A stretch of 64,000 nucleotides of DNA from Camellia lanceoleosa (GCA_025200525.1 CM045762.1:127353752-127417751), one strand, 5' to 3'; positions 45,292-59,600 are shown, counted from the stretch's first letter. Notes: generated by a model not told the origin, from the letters alone. Numbers and translations: made by a program.

Positions 45292-45949
45292 CAACTATTT
45301 CAATACAGCCTCCTCCTCTAACTGCTTTTCCTTTTGCTTCTTAGCTTCTTTATCCTTCCCGGATGCCTCGGGTTGGTCCAGATGCGGTGGTTTGAAATAT
45401 CGGCCATTTCTTGTCATGTGGTCGACTTCTTCCATATACTAGGTATTGTCAAGAAGGTCCTCACCCCAGTCCTCATCAGTATGGGCCAAGTGCAGGTCAT
45501 CGTCTTCACACCACATACCTCTGGCAACCGACAAACAATTGTCCGGTTCTAGTTGGGTCATTTTCTCATCACAGCTTTCCCCCATAAGGTCTTGGGCCTT
45601 TCCAACCCTCTGTTTATTTTGATCTGCTTCTTGCTCAAGGCACCACAGTGCGACTTCTTGCTTTGTAGGTACAGTACTAACTATGCCCAGCTCCTGAGCC
45701 ACTTGTTCTGCACCGGTGTTTTCTTGCAGTTTACCCTTTCCATTGGCCATTCCGGTCATTGCAGAGATTTTCGCTTTTTGTTCTTCCAACTTTAGTTCAA
45801 CTCCCTCATCTATATTGGGCTCATCACTTAGCCACCCTGAATTATCGGTTGACCCGTTCAGATTGAACCAATTAATATGCACGTCCCCTTGATCATGTTC
45901 ATCAAAGAACTGCAAATTGTCCATATCCTCCTCCAGGTCAGCTAGATTA

Positions 45950-47520
45950 TCTAATCCCTATTGTACATCCCATCAAATAAGTCTTTAGAGCCCTCGGGCA
46001 ACGGACTGATATTCTCCACCAAGGCTGACCTCCCTTCATCTTCCACTGTCACCACCACGGGTTTAGTTTGGATTGTTGACGTGTTCATTATGCACAAGTC
46101 TGTGCTCTCGGGGATGAACAACGCTGGCTTAGGTAGATGGGAAAGGGTGATGTATACACTGGGTTCATAAGGGACGGCCAGTGTGTGGATGAGGTTTATA
46201 TGCCGGGGTAGAGGGGCTTGATTATGGGGTGGGAGAGGATTTGTAGTGATATTGGGTTTTTCAGGAGTTGCTATCACCTTATTGTCAATGAGATCTTGAA
46301 TCTCATGACACAACCTGTAGCACTGATCAGTCTCAGGACCATGCTATTGGTGAAAAGCACAGTATTTGGCCAGGTTGTATTTAGGTGAGAGAGGATCGGG
46401 CAGTGGGCATTGTTCTAACGGCTTCAGATGCCCTTTTCTGATTAGGACCCTCAGGGCTGCGGATAAGGACATATAGAGCAAGGTGAAGACCCTCTGGCAT
46501 CGGGCCTGATGGCTTAAGGTTTGTGAGGTTGTATTGGGTGTACTGGCAAAGGGGTTGGCAATTTTGGATGTGGTGGTGACCATGCTCACATCTGAGGCCG
46601 TGCAGAGGTGCCACCAGTTGTAGCTTCATTGGAGCCGTGTGTAAAGGGCCTTTTGGGCTGTTCCTTCTCATGGTCTATCAACCATTTCTTCATCGCATCC
46701 TCAATTTGAACCCCTATTTCATGGAGCTCAGCAAACGTAAACAAAGGTAAGACTATCATTTTCTGTAATAATCTTCCTTGCAAGTTATGGACCACCATTA
46801 TGATCTGGTCCTTTTTAGAAGGTCGGATAGCCATCATAGAGGCCTTACCCCTCCAATGGGTCACAAAATCTGAGAAGCCCTCCTTTGGCTCTTGGTGAGT
46901 TACTTCGAGATCACTTGTAATGACCTCGATCTAAGTATTGTAGGGGTACTGCACTATGAAGGCCTCAATCATTTCCTCTCAATTTCTCTTCACAAAGTCT
47001 TCCAACTTTGCATACCAGATGGCCGCTATACCCGACAGGGTCTGGCCAAAAAGTGATAGTTTCTATAGTCTGGTGAGACCCATTGGCCGTAGGATATCAG
47101 AGTATAACTGTAGATGGACTATAGGATCCCCGAAGCCGTCGAACCGGTCTATATGCGGTATCTTGAATCTGTCTGGAAGAGTCACTGTGGCGTTTGTATA
47201 GCCATCCTCAATATCAGGGATTGAATTCACGCCTTGCACCTGTTTGAAGAGCTTTTCTAGCTTGCTAACATTCAATGCAGTGGGTCAACCTCGAATTCAA
47301 ATGGCGCCTCTGTTTGGTAAACTGGGGCCTTGGAGGTCTGAGGTGGGATAGGATTTGCTTGAATGCTTGCATTTTCCTGGACATTAATTGTGACCCTGGG
47401 TGCTAAAATTCCTGCTGGGAGTGCATGAGATGTAGAGGCTACTACCGGTTGGGGTTGCTGTTGTTGAAGCTTGTCTATCAATTCGGCTTGGCAGGCTACG
47501 ATCTCAGCTTGCTGGGCTGT
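45950..47520 (-). pseudogene. Tat gag region
   Basis: Minus pieces: APRVTINVQENASIQANPIP (47481-47272), FKIPHIDRFDGFGDPIVHLQ (a gag core motif of Tat/Ogre elements; 47275-47063), and RGKASMMAIRPSKKDQIIMV with FAELHEIGVQIEDAMKKWL (46864-46586). A Pro-rich C-terminal part follows toward 45950. Several stops and shifts. It encodes the capsid-like RNA-packaging protein. Confidence 0.75.
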
Positions 47521-48547
47521 GACCTCAACTTGTTAGGCAACATCTAGCTGCATAGTCTTGATAGTTTGCTGGAGCTAACGAAGCATATATTCCATGCTAT
47601 CTGAGGGATGCTGAGTTATTAGAACTGGTGAATACTCTCTTTATGGAGTAGAAGTAGACGACTGGGCCTGAAAAGTTGACTGCTGAACTAGTGAGTTATG
47701 CCTAATCCTCCTCCATCTGGTAACCAGTGGGAGTAAAACAAACACTAGTTGTCCTCTTACAAGATCCCCGGATCCATAAAGTCGCCTTACTCGAGTCCAG
47801 AGTGCTTGGGAGGTAATAGAATCGTCTGAAGTAATTGTGAAAGACTACCTTGCAAAAAGAAAATAAAGCAAAAAGAAACAAAAATCAGAAACCACACAGC
47901 ACCTCGGCTCAGACACAAACAACATGCAGTTGCAATCATAAGCTGGAGAACTGTACTCAACACTGATTCCTGCCTCAAAATTGATACCCAGACTTGCAAC
48001 TGATACATACATTCCTGCAGAATTTCACTTTAAAAGCACATATAAAGCAAGTAAGAGCCAAAAGACCCCTATGATGGGGTAGGTTTACCTTGTCCTAATT
48101 TCGTCAGGAGCTATGGATTCACTACACAAAGCAAGCAGTTTCATGTAATTCCTGCATTCGGATGAGCAACCTATCCTAGTTTGGAACAGTCTCTATGATT
48201 TCCGATATGCAACTAGGTCGATTGGTCAAAAAGGGTACCTCAGCAAGACTACCTAATATACCTCTCATACCTAACACTGAGAAATGAAAGGAGGATGAAA
48301 TGGTACAGTGGTAGTCCAGATCTAAGGGTTATGTTCCCATCGTGGCAGAGCCCGTAACCGGTCAGCCTTTTGGCAAGCTTTTCCAAGCAAGCCTCCGGTA
48401 AACCACTCAGGAATAGCAGATGGCAAACACTATGACTTAGGCGCACTGATGCAAATGCAAATGCAAAGAAACACATAAGGGTAGATAAAAAGTCATATAA
48501 TGAAGTCGAGTCAAGTTCTCTAAATCCCCAGTAGAGTTGCCAGAAAC
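47521..48547 (-). other. 5' leader of the Tat element with primer-binding region
   Basis: Directly after the LTR end on minus (48547 downward) the text TTCTGGCAACTCTACTGGGG is the primer-binding site; the GACTCTRCTGGGGA style is known from Tat/Ogre elements. No open gene precedes gag, so there is no Ogre-type extra ORF1 here. Confidence 0.6.
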
Positions 48548-51500
48548 TATGGACTCGCCTTTTCCTCGCGCCCCGCATTTCGGAAATGTTTGAAAAGAAA
48601 GGCCTCACAGTTCGGACTCCCGCAGTTCTAAATCTAGTCTCACAAGTGCAATGTGAAACTGATAAACACCAAAGAGTCCAAATCCAGCAAATCATTTTAG
48701 AAAATTGATTTTGAATCAAAAAGTGCCAAAATTGGGCTGCTTTTCCAAATACAGAGTCGCCACCTAAATATTTTATTTTGAGAAATTTAGGAAATCCTGA
48801 CTCGTGCCGAAGGCCACATGTCCGTCATCACCAAAGTTGTCTCAGCTCGGGAACTTAGGTACGAGAGGGGAAGGTCATGAATTGAGCACCCCCACTCGCC
48901 CGATCAAAGATTGGCCTCTACTAATCATGATATGATTTTTTATAAATATTATGCATTCTTATTCCGGTTATTAAACTAGCTTTACTATGTGATGTGCACA
49001 AGCAAGTATGGACTAGTTTGCTCAATTTGGGACAATTCAACTCATGTTTGTTTGCGAAAATGGTTTGAATTTGCCACCTCAAGTGGGCTTGAAGATTGCG
49101 GATTTGCCACCAAACATAGTGGGCTTAAAACATGATTTTCACTCAACAAAGTGGGCTTAAAACTTACATTCATTGAATTGTTTTAATTCAAGCAACAAGC
49201 CTTCATCCATAAGCATTCAAGCAATTAGCATTTAGGCACATAGCCTCATGGCAACATTCACATTCATACGATTATGCTAGAGCGTAAAAACTTACCTAGT
49301 ACTCCAAGCTAGGAAAACGTGAGTTAGTAAAATATGCATGATCCTAACTATACAAGATATCTAATGCACCACATACAATATGCAATTAATAGGCTCGGCT
49401 ACTAATATGGCATATGGATTGATTTGAACAACATGCGATTAAACACGTATTCAAATAAGTATTGAAATGGCAATGTAGTTTGAGTGATGCGCTGAGCCTC
49501 GGTGCATGCAATACGAATGAATGGATGCAAGCATAAGGTATGCTAATTAAAACATGACCATAATCTAACCATCAAAAGCAATTAAATAAAAGGAAGAACG
49601 ACGTGGGGTTGGAAAATATACGCATACGCACACACACTTATTACAACATTACGCCTTCGCGAAGGAGGGTTCGAATGAATAAGATAGCTAACTAGCTACG
49701 CTAATTAAGCTAACTAATTATTACAACCCTAATTTAATTAACTACTCTAGCTAATTAATTATTACAAACCTAAAACGAATAGCTAGTTAAACTAACTAAT
49801 TAGTTACAACACATATCTAAGCTTGATATTTAAGCGATAAGTAAACTTAAAATGCAAGGGAGGCTGATGCACGTGCTCGGTTTCCGCCTGAAAAGTCGAT
49901 GTTTTGTCTTTGCATGATGCCTGTTTGCACATATGATCACTGACAAAGTTGTCCACTTCCAAAACACCTCTGCTTCATCTTACCAACACATTGTGCAAAA
50001 ATCACTGATGGCCGACAAGAGGGACAAGGGGCTGGTCGATTACCAATGATGGCCAGTCAGCTTCCATTAGTGGTCGGTCGGCCACTGGTGGTGGCTGTCG
50101 GCCACTGATGAGCTGAACTTCCTTGCTGCAACAGGGAGTAAAATAGAGCAAAACAGTGTATCCTCACAGGTTGTTTGTACTGTTTACCCTCCTTATCATC
50201 ACACAAGCTCAAAGGACAAAAACTCTTGGCCCTCAAACCATCAATCAAGCAATTTCCGTGCATGATGGCTAAGGGACCAAGTTTGTACAAGTTTAATAAA
50301 TGCACAAACAAGACCAAAATGCCCACCATCCAATCATGCATGATCAAGGGCAATGGTGACCTAGGAAAATGACACATTTTATCACTTTGAGTATGAAATG
50401 TCTCATATTCCTTATGTTCAAATTAACGTCCGATTTGAACACATGCAATGCAACAAAAAGAATGCTTATCTTGCATACTTTCACTTGCCAATTTTATTTA
50501 CTCATTTTAATTACCAAACTATTCATTAACCAATTGTCCATTGGTGAGTGTCCTCTAATGGAAAGAGGGCTCAAACCACAAGTTGCTTTGGGCATGAAAG
50601 AGGCATTACACTGTTGGTAATGAACCCCTTAAGGGATTAAACCATTAGGTGTAGCACCTCCATTTCACACTTAGGCAAACAAGTGGTTTGAAACCACTTT
50701 CAAAGAAAATCAAAAGTGAAGAATTGAGGGGGATTGCAGAGATTGTAAGTGCTAAAAATGAGGTGGAAAAAGCACCAAAACATGCAACCCACTCACACTA
50801 ATGCTAGTTAAAGCCTTAAAACACTAAACTAGTGAAGGAATTAACATTACAACCATGCCACGCAAGGCTTAAATGAAACAAATGACTAAAAACAGAGGCA
50901 AAACAACCCTAATTATAGTCTAAAGCTTGCTTGTTGAACTTAAGCCACAAAAGCTAAAACATTAAGCTAATACACGGAGTTAATTAGGCATGCAAAAAAA
51001 AACACAAGGAGGGGAGGCTAACCCCTCCAATTTTAGACTTCAAAATGAGATTTTTACCGCCAAAAAACCTCTAAAATTCAGTGGTTAAAGGGCCAAAAAA
51101 GTTGATTTGAAAGTGATGAATAAAGGCACAAAAGCTTAGCAAACTAGTAAGCAAGAAGGGTGAACCACCCCCCACTTGAAAATGGCCTCAAACATCATTT
51201 TCAGGTCATAAAAATAGAGGTTTTTATGGTTCCAAACCAGCCTCAAAATAGTTTAAAAAGATGAGAAAACAAGCATACTAAACAAGTGAACAAAGCAAGT
51301 AAACTACCTCTTGAAGCAAAGAGCAACTCTAGACACCAATCCAAGCTAAAACCACTTTCTAGAGCTCAAAACAAGTCTCAAGGAACCTCAGCTCAAAGTG
51401 AAGTAACTTTGATCAAGGTAGTATATGTAAAAGTGTAGAGAAAACTAGCTACAAAGCACAAAATTGTACGAGAGAGAGAAAGAGAGAAAATTTTATTCCA

Positions 51501-51920
51501 AAATTGTTAACCTCCCAAAATGGGGGAGGAACCCCCCCTATATATAGAAAAAACACTCATTGAGCTTAGAAACATCCCACTATACACGTGTAGAGAGATG
51601 CATCTCAGTGTGCCTACAGTTGTCACAGCTCTCAACAAATATCTGGAAAAGCACACTGGTGGCCGTTGGCCACCACTGGTAGCCAACCGGCCACTTCATT
51701 GGCCAACAACCATTATCCATGGCCGACAGGTCACCAAAAGGTCCAGACACCAAGTTTTGGTCCAAAACAAGGCACAAAACAGACAAGGTTTCAAGACTTA
51801 AAGGCAAGGCACTCCGCCGAGGACTTCGAGCACTCAAAACGAACATATGCAATCACAATCATCGAGTGCACAAACGATGTCGTCCAAGTCTTGAGGACGG
51901 TCAAAAATGGGGTATCTACA
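48548..51920 (-). repeat. 5' LTR of the nested Tat element (complete, 3.37 kb)
   Basis: On plus it starts TATGGACTCGCC (TG changed to TA) and ends GGGGTATCTACA, immediately followed by the GAGTG target duplication. It contains GGCC/GGTGGCC palindrome clusters at 50040-50110 and 51655-51730. Several A-rich short frames are chance. Confidence 0.88.
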
Positions 51921-53427
51921 GAGTGTATGAAGTGTGTTTCATAATGGTGAGAGTAGTGCTGGTCTAAGGTTGGCCATAAGCTGGTAGTTGTGTGTGTAAA
52001 GAAAATGAGGTATTTGAGTATAGGGCTCTGAAGAGATGCTAGAATTGGTTTTAGGAAGGAAGCATGGGTTGTGTATTCAAGTAATGGGTGTAGTGTAGAT
52101 GTTTGAGTGCCAAAATTTAAGTTTTATGGAGTAGTTAATTGATTGTTTGGCACAAGGATTAGATGACAAATAGTCCCTTTGGACTGGTTTGGCAATGAGT
52201 AAGGATGCAAGTTTGAGCAATATTTTGAAAAAGGTTTAGTGAGTGTTGGATCTATTTTGGTTTGGTTTGGAATAGGTGGTTTGAATGAGAAATTGAAATT
52301 GTTAATTGAAATTGAACTGGAGGTTTCAGTGAATGCTACTCGAAGTTAATTAACATTTAGTTATCTTGGGAGTTACTTTGGCTCGGGTAAATAGTGCTAT
52401 GGTCAAGTAGTACCTTAGGTGCTACTAGCAGACATGGAGTTTACTTGTGCATGTATGTTGTTGATGTGAATTTGTGAAATTACCTTAGTGGAATTAAAGT
52501 GTTTGAATGTAAAACATTATGAGTGCACTTGTGTTAATGTGTATTAATGATTATTTGTGCTGATGTTTGTAATGAGTAAGAACTCCTAATTTTTGGGAAG
52601 TCGTATGTGTTTTATTACTCCTTGGATGTACCGAATTGTTTCCGTTTGTTATTATTACAAATGTGTATAGGAAAGGAGCTGTGATGTCACAGGGTGGGTG
52701 ACAGAAAGTATTGGGTGATGATTGGAATTCACCGAGAGAATGTTGATATTGATGTGGAAAATGAAAATTTCCTTTTCTTGTGTGTGGCCTGGGAAGGCAC
52801 GGTTAAACTAAATGTTAAAAACTTAATCGGAATATGTTCATGAATGATTTTCATTATTCTACTTTTAAATGCTGCGTTGAATAAAGAATTGATAATGTCG
52901 CTAATTGAGATGCAATTGACAATTGTGGTATTGGACCATACAATGTGATACGTCATTTTTTTTTGCTTGTGTTGAACTGGTGTTTGGTTTAATAGTAGTT
53001 TCCTTTTCCTATGAAATTAAGTTTTGGCCATTCGATAGCCATTGTCCGTGTTGTTGTTGGTTGCGGAGTTACTATGGACCGTGGGATTACAAGTGGTTGA
53101 TGTCACTCTTTGCCTGTTGAATTCCGATGTATGCGTTGATCGAAGGGTATTTGTGATCTTTCCCTTGTTTTTGTTCTTGTTCAGGTGTCTTTGAGGCATT
53201 GAGGTATAGAACCAAAATTTGAGAATATATCTCGAATGGAGCCTAGCTTTTGGTTAGTGGTGAGGTTTTGCCATTGGGTCTGAATAGCTTTCATTTCGCC
53301 TTTTATTTTAAATTTGGGAATACATCCCAAGAGTGTTAAGTTAAGAGTTGTGCTCTATTTGTGTCGGGTTGTCTATTGTTTCGGTTTCTCTAAATTTCGA
53401 GGATGAAATTTCTTAAGGTGGGTAGAT
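51921..53427 (+). other. Outer element internal region, right part
   Basis: This continues the outer element after the nested insertion, starting with the right GAGTG copy (51921-51925). No gag or pol motif. The end TTTCGAGGATGAAATTTCTT then AAGGTGGGTAGA (about 53415-53426) is the conserved region and polypurine tract before the 3' LTR. Confidence 0.65.
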
Positions 53428-56400
53428 TGTAACACTCTAGAATTTTTTTCTCCGCTCGAGCACAAGAGTTGACGCTCTAGCAGTCTTGTGAGGCTCCCAG
53501 TACTTTTGCAGTCTGTCTGAGATTTTGAGAGTTGTGAATTTCTGCTCGAGCGCAGGACTGGTGGCTCGAGTGGTCGGCTTTGTTGCGCAAGATTAGACGC
53601 TTGAGCGGTTTTCCTCGTTGAGTCTGAATTTTTGGGACTAGTGGGATTGTTCTTGATATTTTTATTATTGTGTTTCGAGCCTCCTTGTTTTATTTTGGGA
53701 CATTGATCGAAGTGGTAACATGATGGCAGAGTAAGATTGGACCAAAAACTTTGACTTTTATAATTTTCCTATGAACAACCATTACTCTTTTGCCCTTTTC
53801 TTTTTCCACACTTTGAATTTGGGTTTGATGCTAGAACCATTGGAAAGCTTGTTTCTGAGGCTTTGATTTGGACACAAGAACGACCTAAAATGGAGTCTGG
53901 ATGAGAGAATTATGCCCGTTTGAAGTTTTAGTATCTGTGTTAGAAGCAAGTGCGCTCGAGCACAGAAAGTGGCGCTCGAGCGAACTAGACGAATTCAGCA
54001 GTTTAAAAAGTGACTTTCTAGATCATTCTCTCCACTTTTCTTTTCTTTCTTCCTTCCTCTCATCCTAAGTCTGAAAACCCTTGATTTCTTGACCCAAATA
54101 CCTTCCATTTCTCAAAGATTTAGCTAAGATCTCTCACCAAAAAGTGAAGAAGACATGAAGATCTCATTTTTCTACCGATTGGATTTTTGGTTTTATGAAA
54201 GCATCTCCTGGAGCCTTGCTTTCTTGCTTGATCATTGAGATAGGGGTTTCTAATTCTCCTTTAATACTCTCATTTATAGAGAGATTTATGGTATTTTCTT
54301 ATATAAATACAAAAGTTATATTTTTAAGCATATTGTGATAAATCATGAGATTAGGGTTTAGGGTTTGAAGAGTTGGGGTTTACTTGTTGGGTTATGATTT
54401 TGAGTTATGAATTTGGGTGTATAAGCAATAGAAGAGTTTGAATAAAAAGTGTTTTGTGAAAAGCTTTAATTTCTCTTAAAAACCCTAGTTTGGTTCATGA
54501 AGATAAATGACGGTTTTGTTTAAATTCAAAGTAGTATCATGAAATTGAGGTGTTAAATTACACATATACAAGTTTAATTAAAATTTTAAAGAGTTTGAAA
54601 ATGTACGTAAAAGTTGCGATATAACTCTTAATGTTGATATTTTAAATTAAGTTATAATATGAAACCAAACTTGGGGGAAGGAATTACTAATGGTATGAAT
54701 GATATGAGCTTTGTGATGAAATGTTGATGTGGAGGCTTAAGAGTTTGTATTGAATTTTGCCGAATTGTATTGAATGGTGTTGAATTGGATTGTGATGAAT
54801 TGTGTTGAATTTTGTTGTGTTATGTTGAATTGCATTGAGTTATGTTAACATGTATGGAGTTTAGTTGAGTTATATTGAGTTGGGTTGAGTTGTGTTGAGT
54901 TAAGTTGAGTTGTGTTGTGTTGAGTTGAGCTGTGTTGAGTTGGGTTGTGTTATAGTTGGTACCCGCGCAGGAAGTTAAAGATGTTTTTGGGTGCTCACGT
55001 CCTTCCGTATAATAGTCAGTAAATGTGGGGGTGGTTTTAAATTCAATGTGCCCAAATGCCCGATGTAGGCTTATTGCTAGACGAAAATGGAAAAGTGATT
55101 TTTGGGTGTCCACAAAATCCTGCCGTATTGTAGTCAGCAAAAGGGAAAAAATGGTTTTTTGGTGCCTGCAAAGTCCTGCCGTATTGTAGTCGGCAAAAGT
55201 GGAAAAATGGATGATTTTAAAAATGTTTTTGGATGCCCAGGTCCTGTTGTATAATAGTCGGCAAATGTGGGGAATGGCTTTAAAGTTGAAATTGGTTTTT
55301 GGGTGTCCACGTCTTGCTGTATGACAGTCGGTAAATGTGGAAATAGATTGTTTTTGGAAAAAAAAAAAGGTTTTTGTGAAGATAATTTTTGGGAGTTCAC
55401 TTCCCGCCGTATAATAGTCGGCAAAAGATAAAGGGTGCTAAGAGTTGGGTGCCCACTATCTCGCCATATCAAGTCGACAAAAGATGGAATGTGTTGAGAA
55501 ATGTGTTGAATCGGTGATAATATGTGCGACTTGTGATGAACTTATGAAATTACAATTTGATGTGTACTTTGGTATGGAAGGGGAATACATATAGAAATTA
55601 TTTGAAAAGAATGGATGATGAAATAGTAACTAGATAAGAGATTAGTGATAATGAACTCACCGGGTTGTATGTAACTATAAGGGAAGATTAGGAGTTTTGT
55701 TTGTAAATAATAGAAAAATTGAATTGAAAGGGGTTTATTAATCCTATGTTGTGTTGAATTATAATTTGAGAGTGCAAAAGTTGATGTGACTTAGTTGTTA
55801 GACAAGTAAGAGTTGAGTGGAGGAGAATTGTTTTGAATATAAAGGAGATTTGGATTTTTACGTTATGGAGTCATAATAATTGTGAATGATAAAAAGGAAA
55901 ATGGAAATGAAACGAGGAATAGTTTGGAATTGGGTTAACAAATTTAAAATGATATTGTTCCTTAAGCATATTTGTTTTCAAAGAGGATTTATGGTTTTTC
56001 TGATGATGAGAAATAATCTTAAGACTGAAAGTTTTTTTTAAATGTTCAAATACATTTTGGAATAAAGGTACTATATAATATTTTGAAATTAGAAAACGTC
56101 ACCTTACTATATGGTATCACCCTATATGCATGATTATTTCTATCTGTGTGTTAGTTATTGTTATAGAACTATGAGATTCCTTCTAGGCATTTGTGCTCAT
56201 CCCTTGTTGTTTCATTTGTTTTTACAGGAAGAGAATTCGGATTTATTGGTTGGAGAGTTAAGAAGTCCATGTGTCTTTGATGTGTAATTTCATCGTAGAT
56301 GTGAAATAAATAAATATTGTATATTGATGTTTGTAATTATTTATTTCTAGCGCCGCAGTGGAAGCTTGACATTTATTATTGTTATTGTTGTATCCATTGA

Positions 56401-56515
56401 GAAAGGAACATGTATTATTATGTTTCTATTACTCAAAGGTAATAATAATAAAAAAATGGCCTAAATTAAAGGCTTTTGGTAATGTTTCCGAGTAGTTAAA
56501 AATTGGGGCGTGACA
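53428..56515 (+). repeat. 3' LTR of the outer element
   Basis: 3.09 kb, starting TGTAACACTCTAG and ending GGGCGTGACA, matching 31136-34191 throughout. Palindrome clusters lie at about 53450-53610 and 53952-53985, the minisatellite at 54740-54955 and the GCCG/CGGC units at 54995-55475. Confidence 0.92.
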
Positions 56516-56641
56516 AAATGAAAGACTTTGGCACAAGGTTGGACTGAGGGGTCTAGTGGGGTAAGCATTAATTATTCTCTCTACTTTTCTGTACGTCTTT
56601 TTTATAAGAAGTCAAAATGCTAACTAAAGTAAGTAGTTCCC
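56516..56641. other. Short flank between two LTR elements
   Basis: 126 bp of unassigned AT-rich DNA. It does not continue the repeat interrupted at 31135. Confidence 0.5.
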
Positions 56642-59600
56642 TGTAGACGGCTCCGAACGTCTCGGGGAAATCCCGTTTTGTTCATTGGGCTCACTACAGT
56701 TCGGACTCGATGTCATAGTTCTGAATCTAATCTCACAAAGTGCAATGGAAGATCGATAAATCACCAAAGAGTCCAAATCTGGCAAATCGTTTTGAAAAAC
56801 TGAGTTTAGAAAGAAGTGCCAAACATGGACTGCTTTGCCAGATATAGAGTCGCCACCTAAATATTTTATTTTGGGGGAATTTAGGAAATCCTGACTCATG
56901 CCTAAGGCTACGTGTCCGTCATTACCAAAGTTGCCTCGGCTCGGGAACTTGGGTACGGTTGGGGAAGGTCATTTCATGAGCATTCGCCGCCGATCAAAGA
57001 TCGGCCAGTACTAAGCATGATATCTTGTTTTTGAAAACATATGTGCTCTTATTTCGGTTATTAACCTAGAATTACTATGTGATGCGCACAGCATACAAGT
57101 ATAGACTAGATTGCCTAAGTTGGAACAAAGCATCACATATCCGTTTGTTTTGAAAATGGATTGAAGTTTTCTACTCGCAAATAGGCTAAAACACGGGTTT
57201 CGACGAATTATTCCAATTCACGCAACCCAACCTTCACCCACAGGCATTCAAGCAGTTATATCACATAAGTACATAGCCTCATGGTAAGCATGCTATCATG
57301 GCAGTCACTCACACGCATGCAAGGATGCTAAAGCATAAACACTTACCGAGTATTTCGAGCCAAAGAAAGAAGCTAATTAGAAAACATGCATGAATCCTAA
57401 CTATGCTGAGATGCCTAATGCAACACATGCAAGAATGCAACTAAGATAGACTCGGCTATTCTAAGATGGCATATGAGATGCTACAGGTAACATGTATTCA
57501 ACTTGGATTTGAAATACGATGCAGTTAGTATGATGCGCCGAGCTTGGTGCATGCAAAACAGATGAATGGATGCAAACATACGAGCATAAGGATGCTAATT
57601 GAAACGTGCCCTAAAACTAGCCATCATAGGTTGGTAAATAAAAGGGAGAAAAACGTGGGGTTGGAAGACATACATCACACACACGCACACTTATTACAAC
57701 ATTGCCCTCTCTAGGAGGGTCCGAATAAATAATACAGAATTGAATTAACTAATTATTACACAATACTAGCTAATTAACAAATTAACTAAACTAGCATGCA
57801 AACTTATGTAAAATGGGCTGCCTCAGCTCTACTTTGAATGATAAAGGATGCATGCATGCTCGAGTCGCCTTGTCGAGAAATCCATCGCGATGCCCCGGCT
57901 TGCCTTTGTTTTCAATTGATTTCAGAAACTTGCACAAAGCTCCAAGGAGATGCAACTCTACCTTGGGAATCTAAGAGGAGGCTGCCAACCAGCTATAGGC
58001 ATTGGAGACCACCTACTGACCACCCTTGGTGGTGAAAACTAGAAAAGGTGGTCGGTCTGCCAGAAAACCTGGTCGGCCGACCAGTTTCTTCTCCTGGTTT
58101 CTGCATTTTCTGCAACAAAGGCAAGAGAGAGAGAAAGCAAGGTATTTGCAACACATGTGTGCACGACCACTCTCTCCATCATTGCATAAGCTCTAGGAAG
58201 TGTAGTCCTTGATCCTCGGGCCACCAATCACGCATCTCGATGCATGATGGCCGAGGAGTCGGATTGCACGACTCAATGTGAAATGAATGCACATATAAAC
58301 ACATAAATGCTTAAACTCTATCATGTGTTAGTCAAGAGTGTCGGTGACCAAGAATCGAGGCACATTTCATCACTCGGAGTATGAAACGTCTCTCGTTTCC
58401 CGTATTTGGACTAACTCCTATTCCAAACACAATGCAACAAGTAGAATGGTATGCACAATGTGACCTCAAGCATGCAATCCTAAGGCGATGCAACCAAGTC
58501 ATGCAAACATGCAAAGGATGACGTGCAACCATGCAAACTAGCATACGCAATGCTAAGAACTAACAATGGCATACTCAATGCACATGATACTATATGTCAT
58601 ACACAATGCACATGTGAAGACTATCATACACAATGAAGTGAACAAGGCATGCGCAATGCAATGATCAAACATGCGACAACGCGGCATACTCAATGCTATG
58701 AACTACAATGGCATACTCGATGCAAAATGGACTTAAACCAAAATGAATGGGCCTCAGCCACACCCAAATCAGTCGCCATACATGATGAAAATGAGGCAAC
58801 AAAACGCATGCAAACATACAAGATGCAAGGGCCCAAAGCCTAGGGCACAAGATACAACTGTATGGAAGCATGGAAAGGATGAAGTATGGCATACAACAAC
58901 ACATGTTCCAGCTCTGAAATGACATACAAAATGGTCCCGAATCATGCAAACAACTCATGTCATGCATGTTGAATGGCTCAAATACCGAAACTAGTGAAGT
59001 GCATTACACTAGAGGTATGCAAAGCAATGCCCAAATAAACAAACCAACACCAAACAGTCCCTATGCAGGCCCAAAACAGTGGTAAAATGGGCTAAGATGA
59101 TGGCTTGAAATGCACAAAAATGAAGCTCATGCAATGGCCCATAAATGAGGTATACAAGCACAACTTCTCAAACGCATTTAAAGATTGGAAAACATGGGAA
59201 CATGGCACAAGTATAGGCTCTGAAATAAGATGCTCAATGATGCCAAGACATGGAAACACCTCAAGTTAAGCATGCAAGGGGCTCCAAAACTCAAGGCTAG
59301 GCAAGGATATCACACTACAAGTATGTATGGCAAGCATCATTCGACCAAGAGGCCTCAAAATAGAGCTACGGCAGCCCAAAATATGAACAAAATCAGTTTG
59401 AAGTATGGCCAAAATATGCTAGAATCAATAGCCAAAACAACATGCAATGTGAGCTAGTGAGCATGGTTTACACTACAAGCATGTGAAGCATTCAAGAGGC
59501 TACTAAACCAGCCAAAGACAAAGCTATGATATACCAAAGGATGACCAAAAACCCACTGAAACAAGATCAATACATGCAAGAATGACATGCTCCTTTGATA

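Larger units (their letters stand above)
34842..51920 (-). mobile_element. Nested Tat-lineage Ty3/gypsy retrotransposon, minus orientation
   Basis: Bounded by the exact GAGTG duplication. On minus, the order is 5' LTR (51920-48548), primer-binding region, gag (about 47500-45950), protease (about 44930-44600), RT (43083-42443), RNase H (42382-42110), a second archaeal-type RNase H (about 41950-41670), integrase (41492-40194), then antisense gene relics and a partial 3' LTR (34842 to about 36115). The second RNase H is the hallmark of the Tat/Ogre lineage. All coding parts are broken. The left LTR lacks its inner 2.1 kb. Confidence 0.9.
31136..56515 (+). mobile_element. Outer LTR retrotransposon, LARD-like, interrupted by a nested element
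   Basis: It has LTRs at 31136-34191 and 53428-56515, a primer-binding site matching initiator tRNA-Met (TGGTATCAGAGC), and a purine tract AAGGTGGGTAGA just before the 3' LTR. The ends TGTAACACTC and GGGC(A/G)TGACA fit chromovirus-type Ty3/gypsy LTRs. After removal of the nested element (34842-51920), the internal region is only about 2.2 kb and shows no gag or pol motif. This fits a large retrotransposon derivative or a heavily deleted copy. The outer 5-bp flanks do not match (ACATA on the left, AAATG on the right). Confidence 0.85.
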
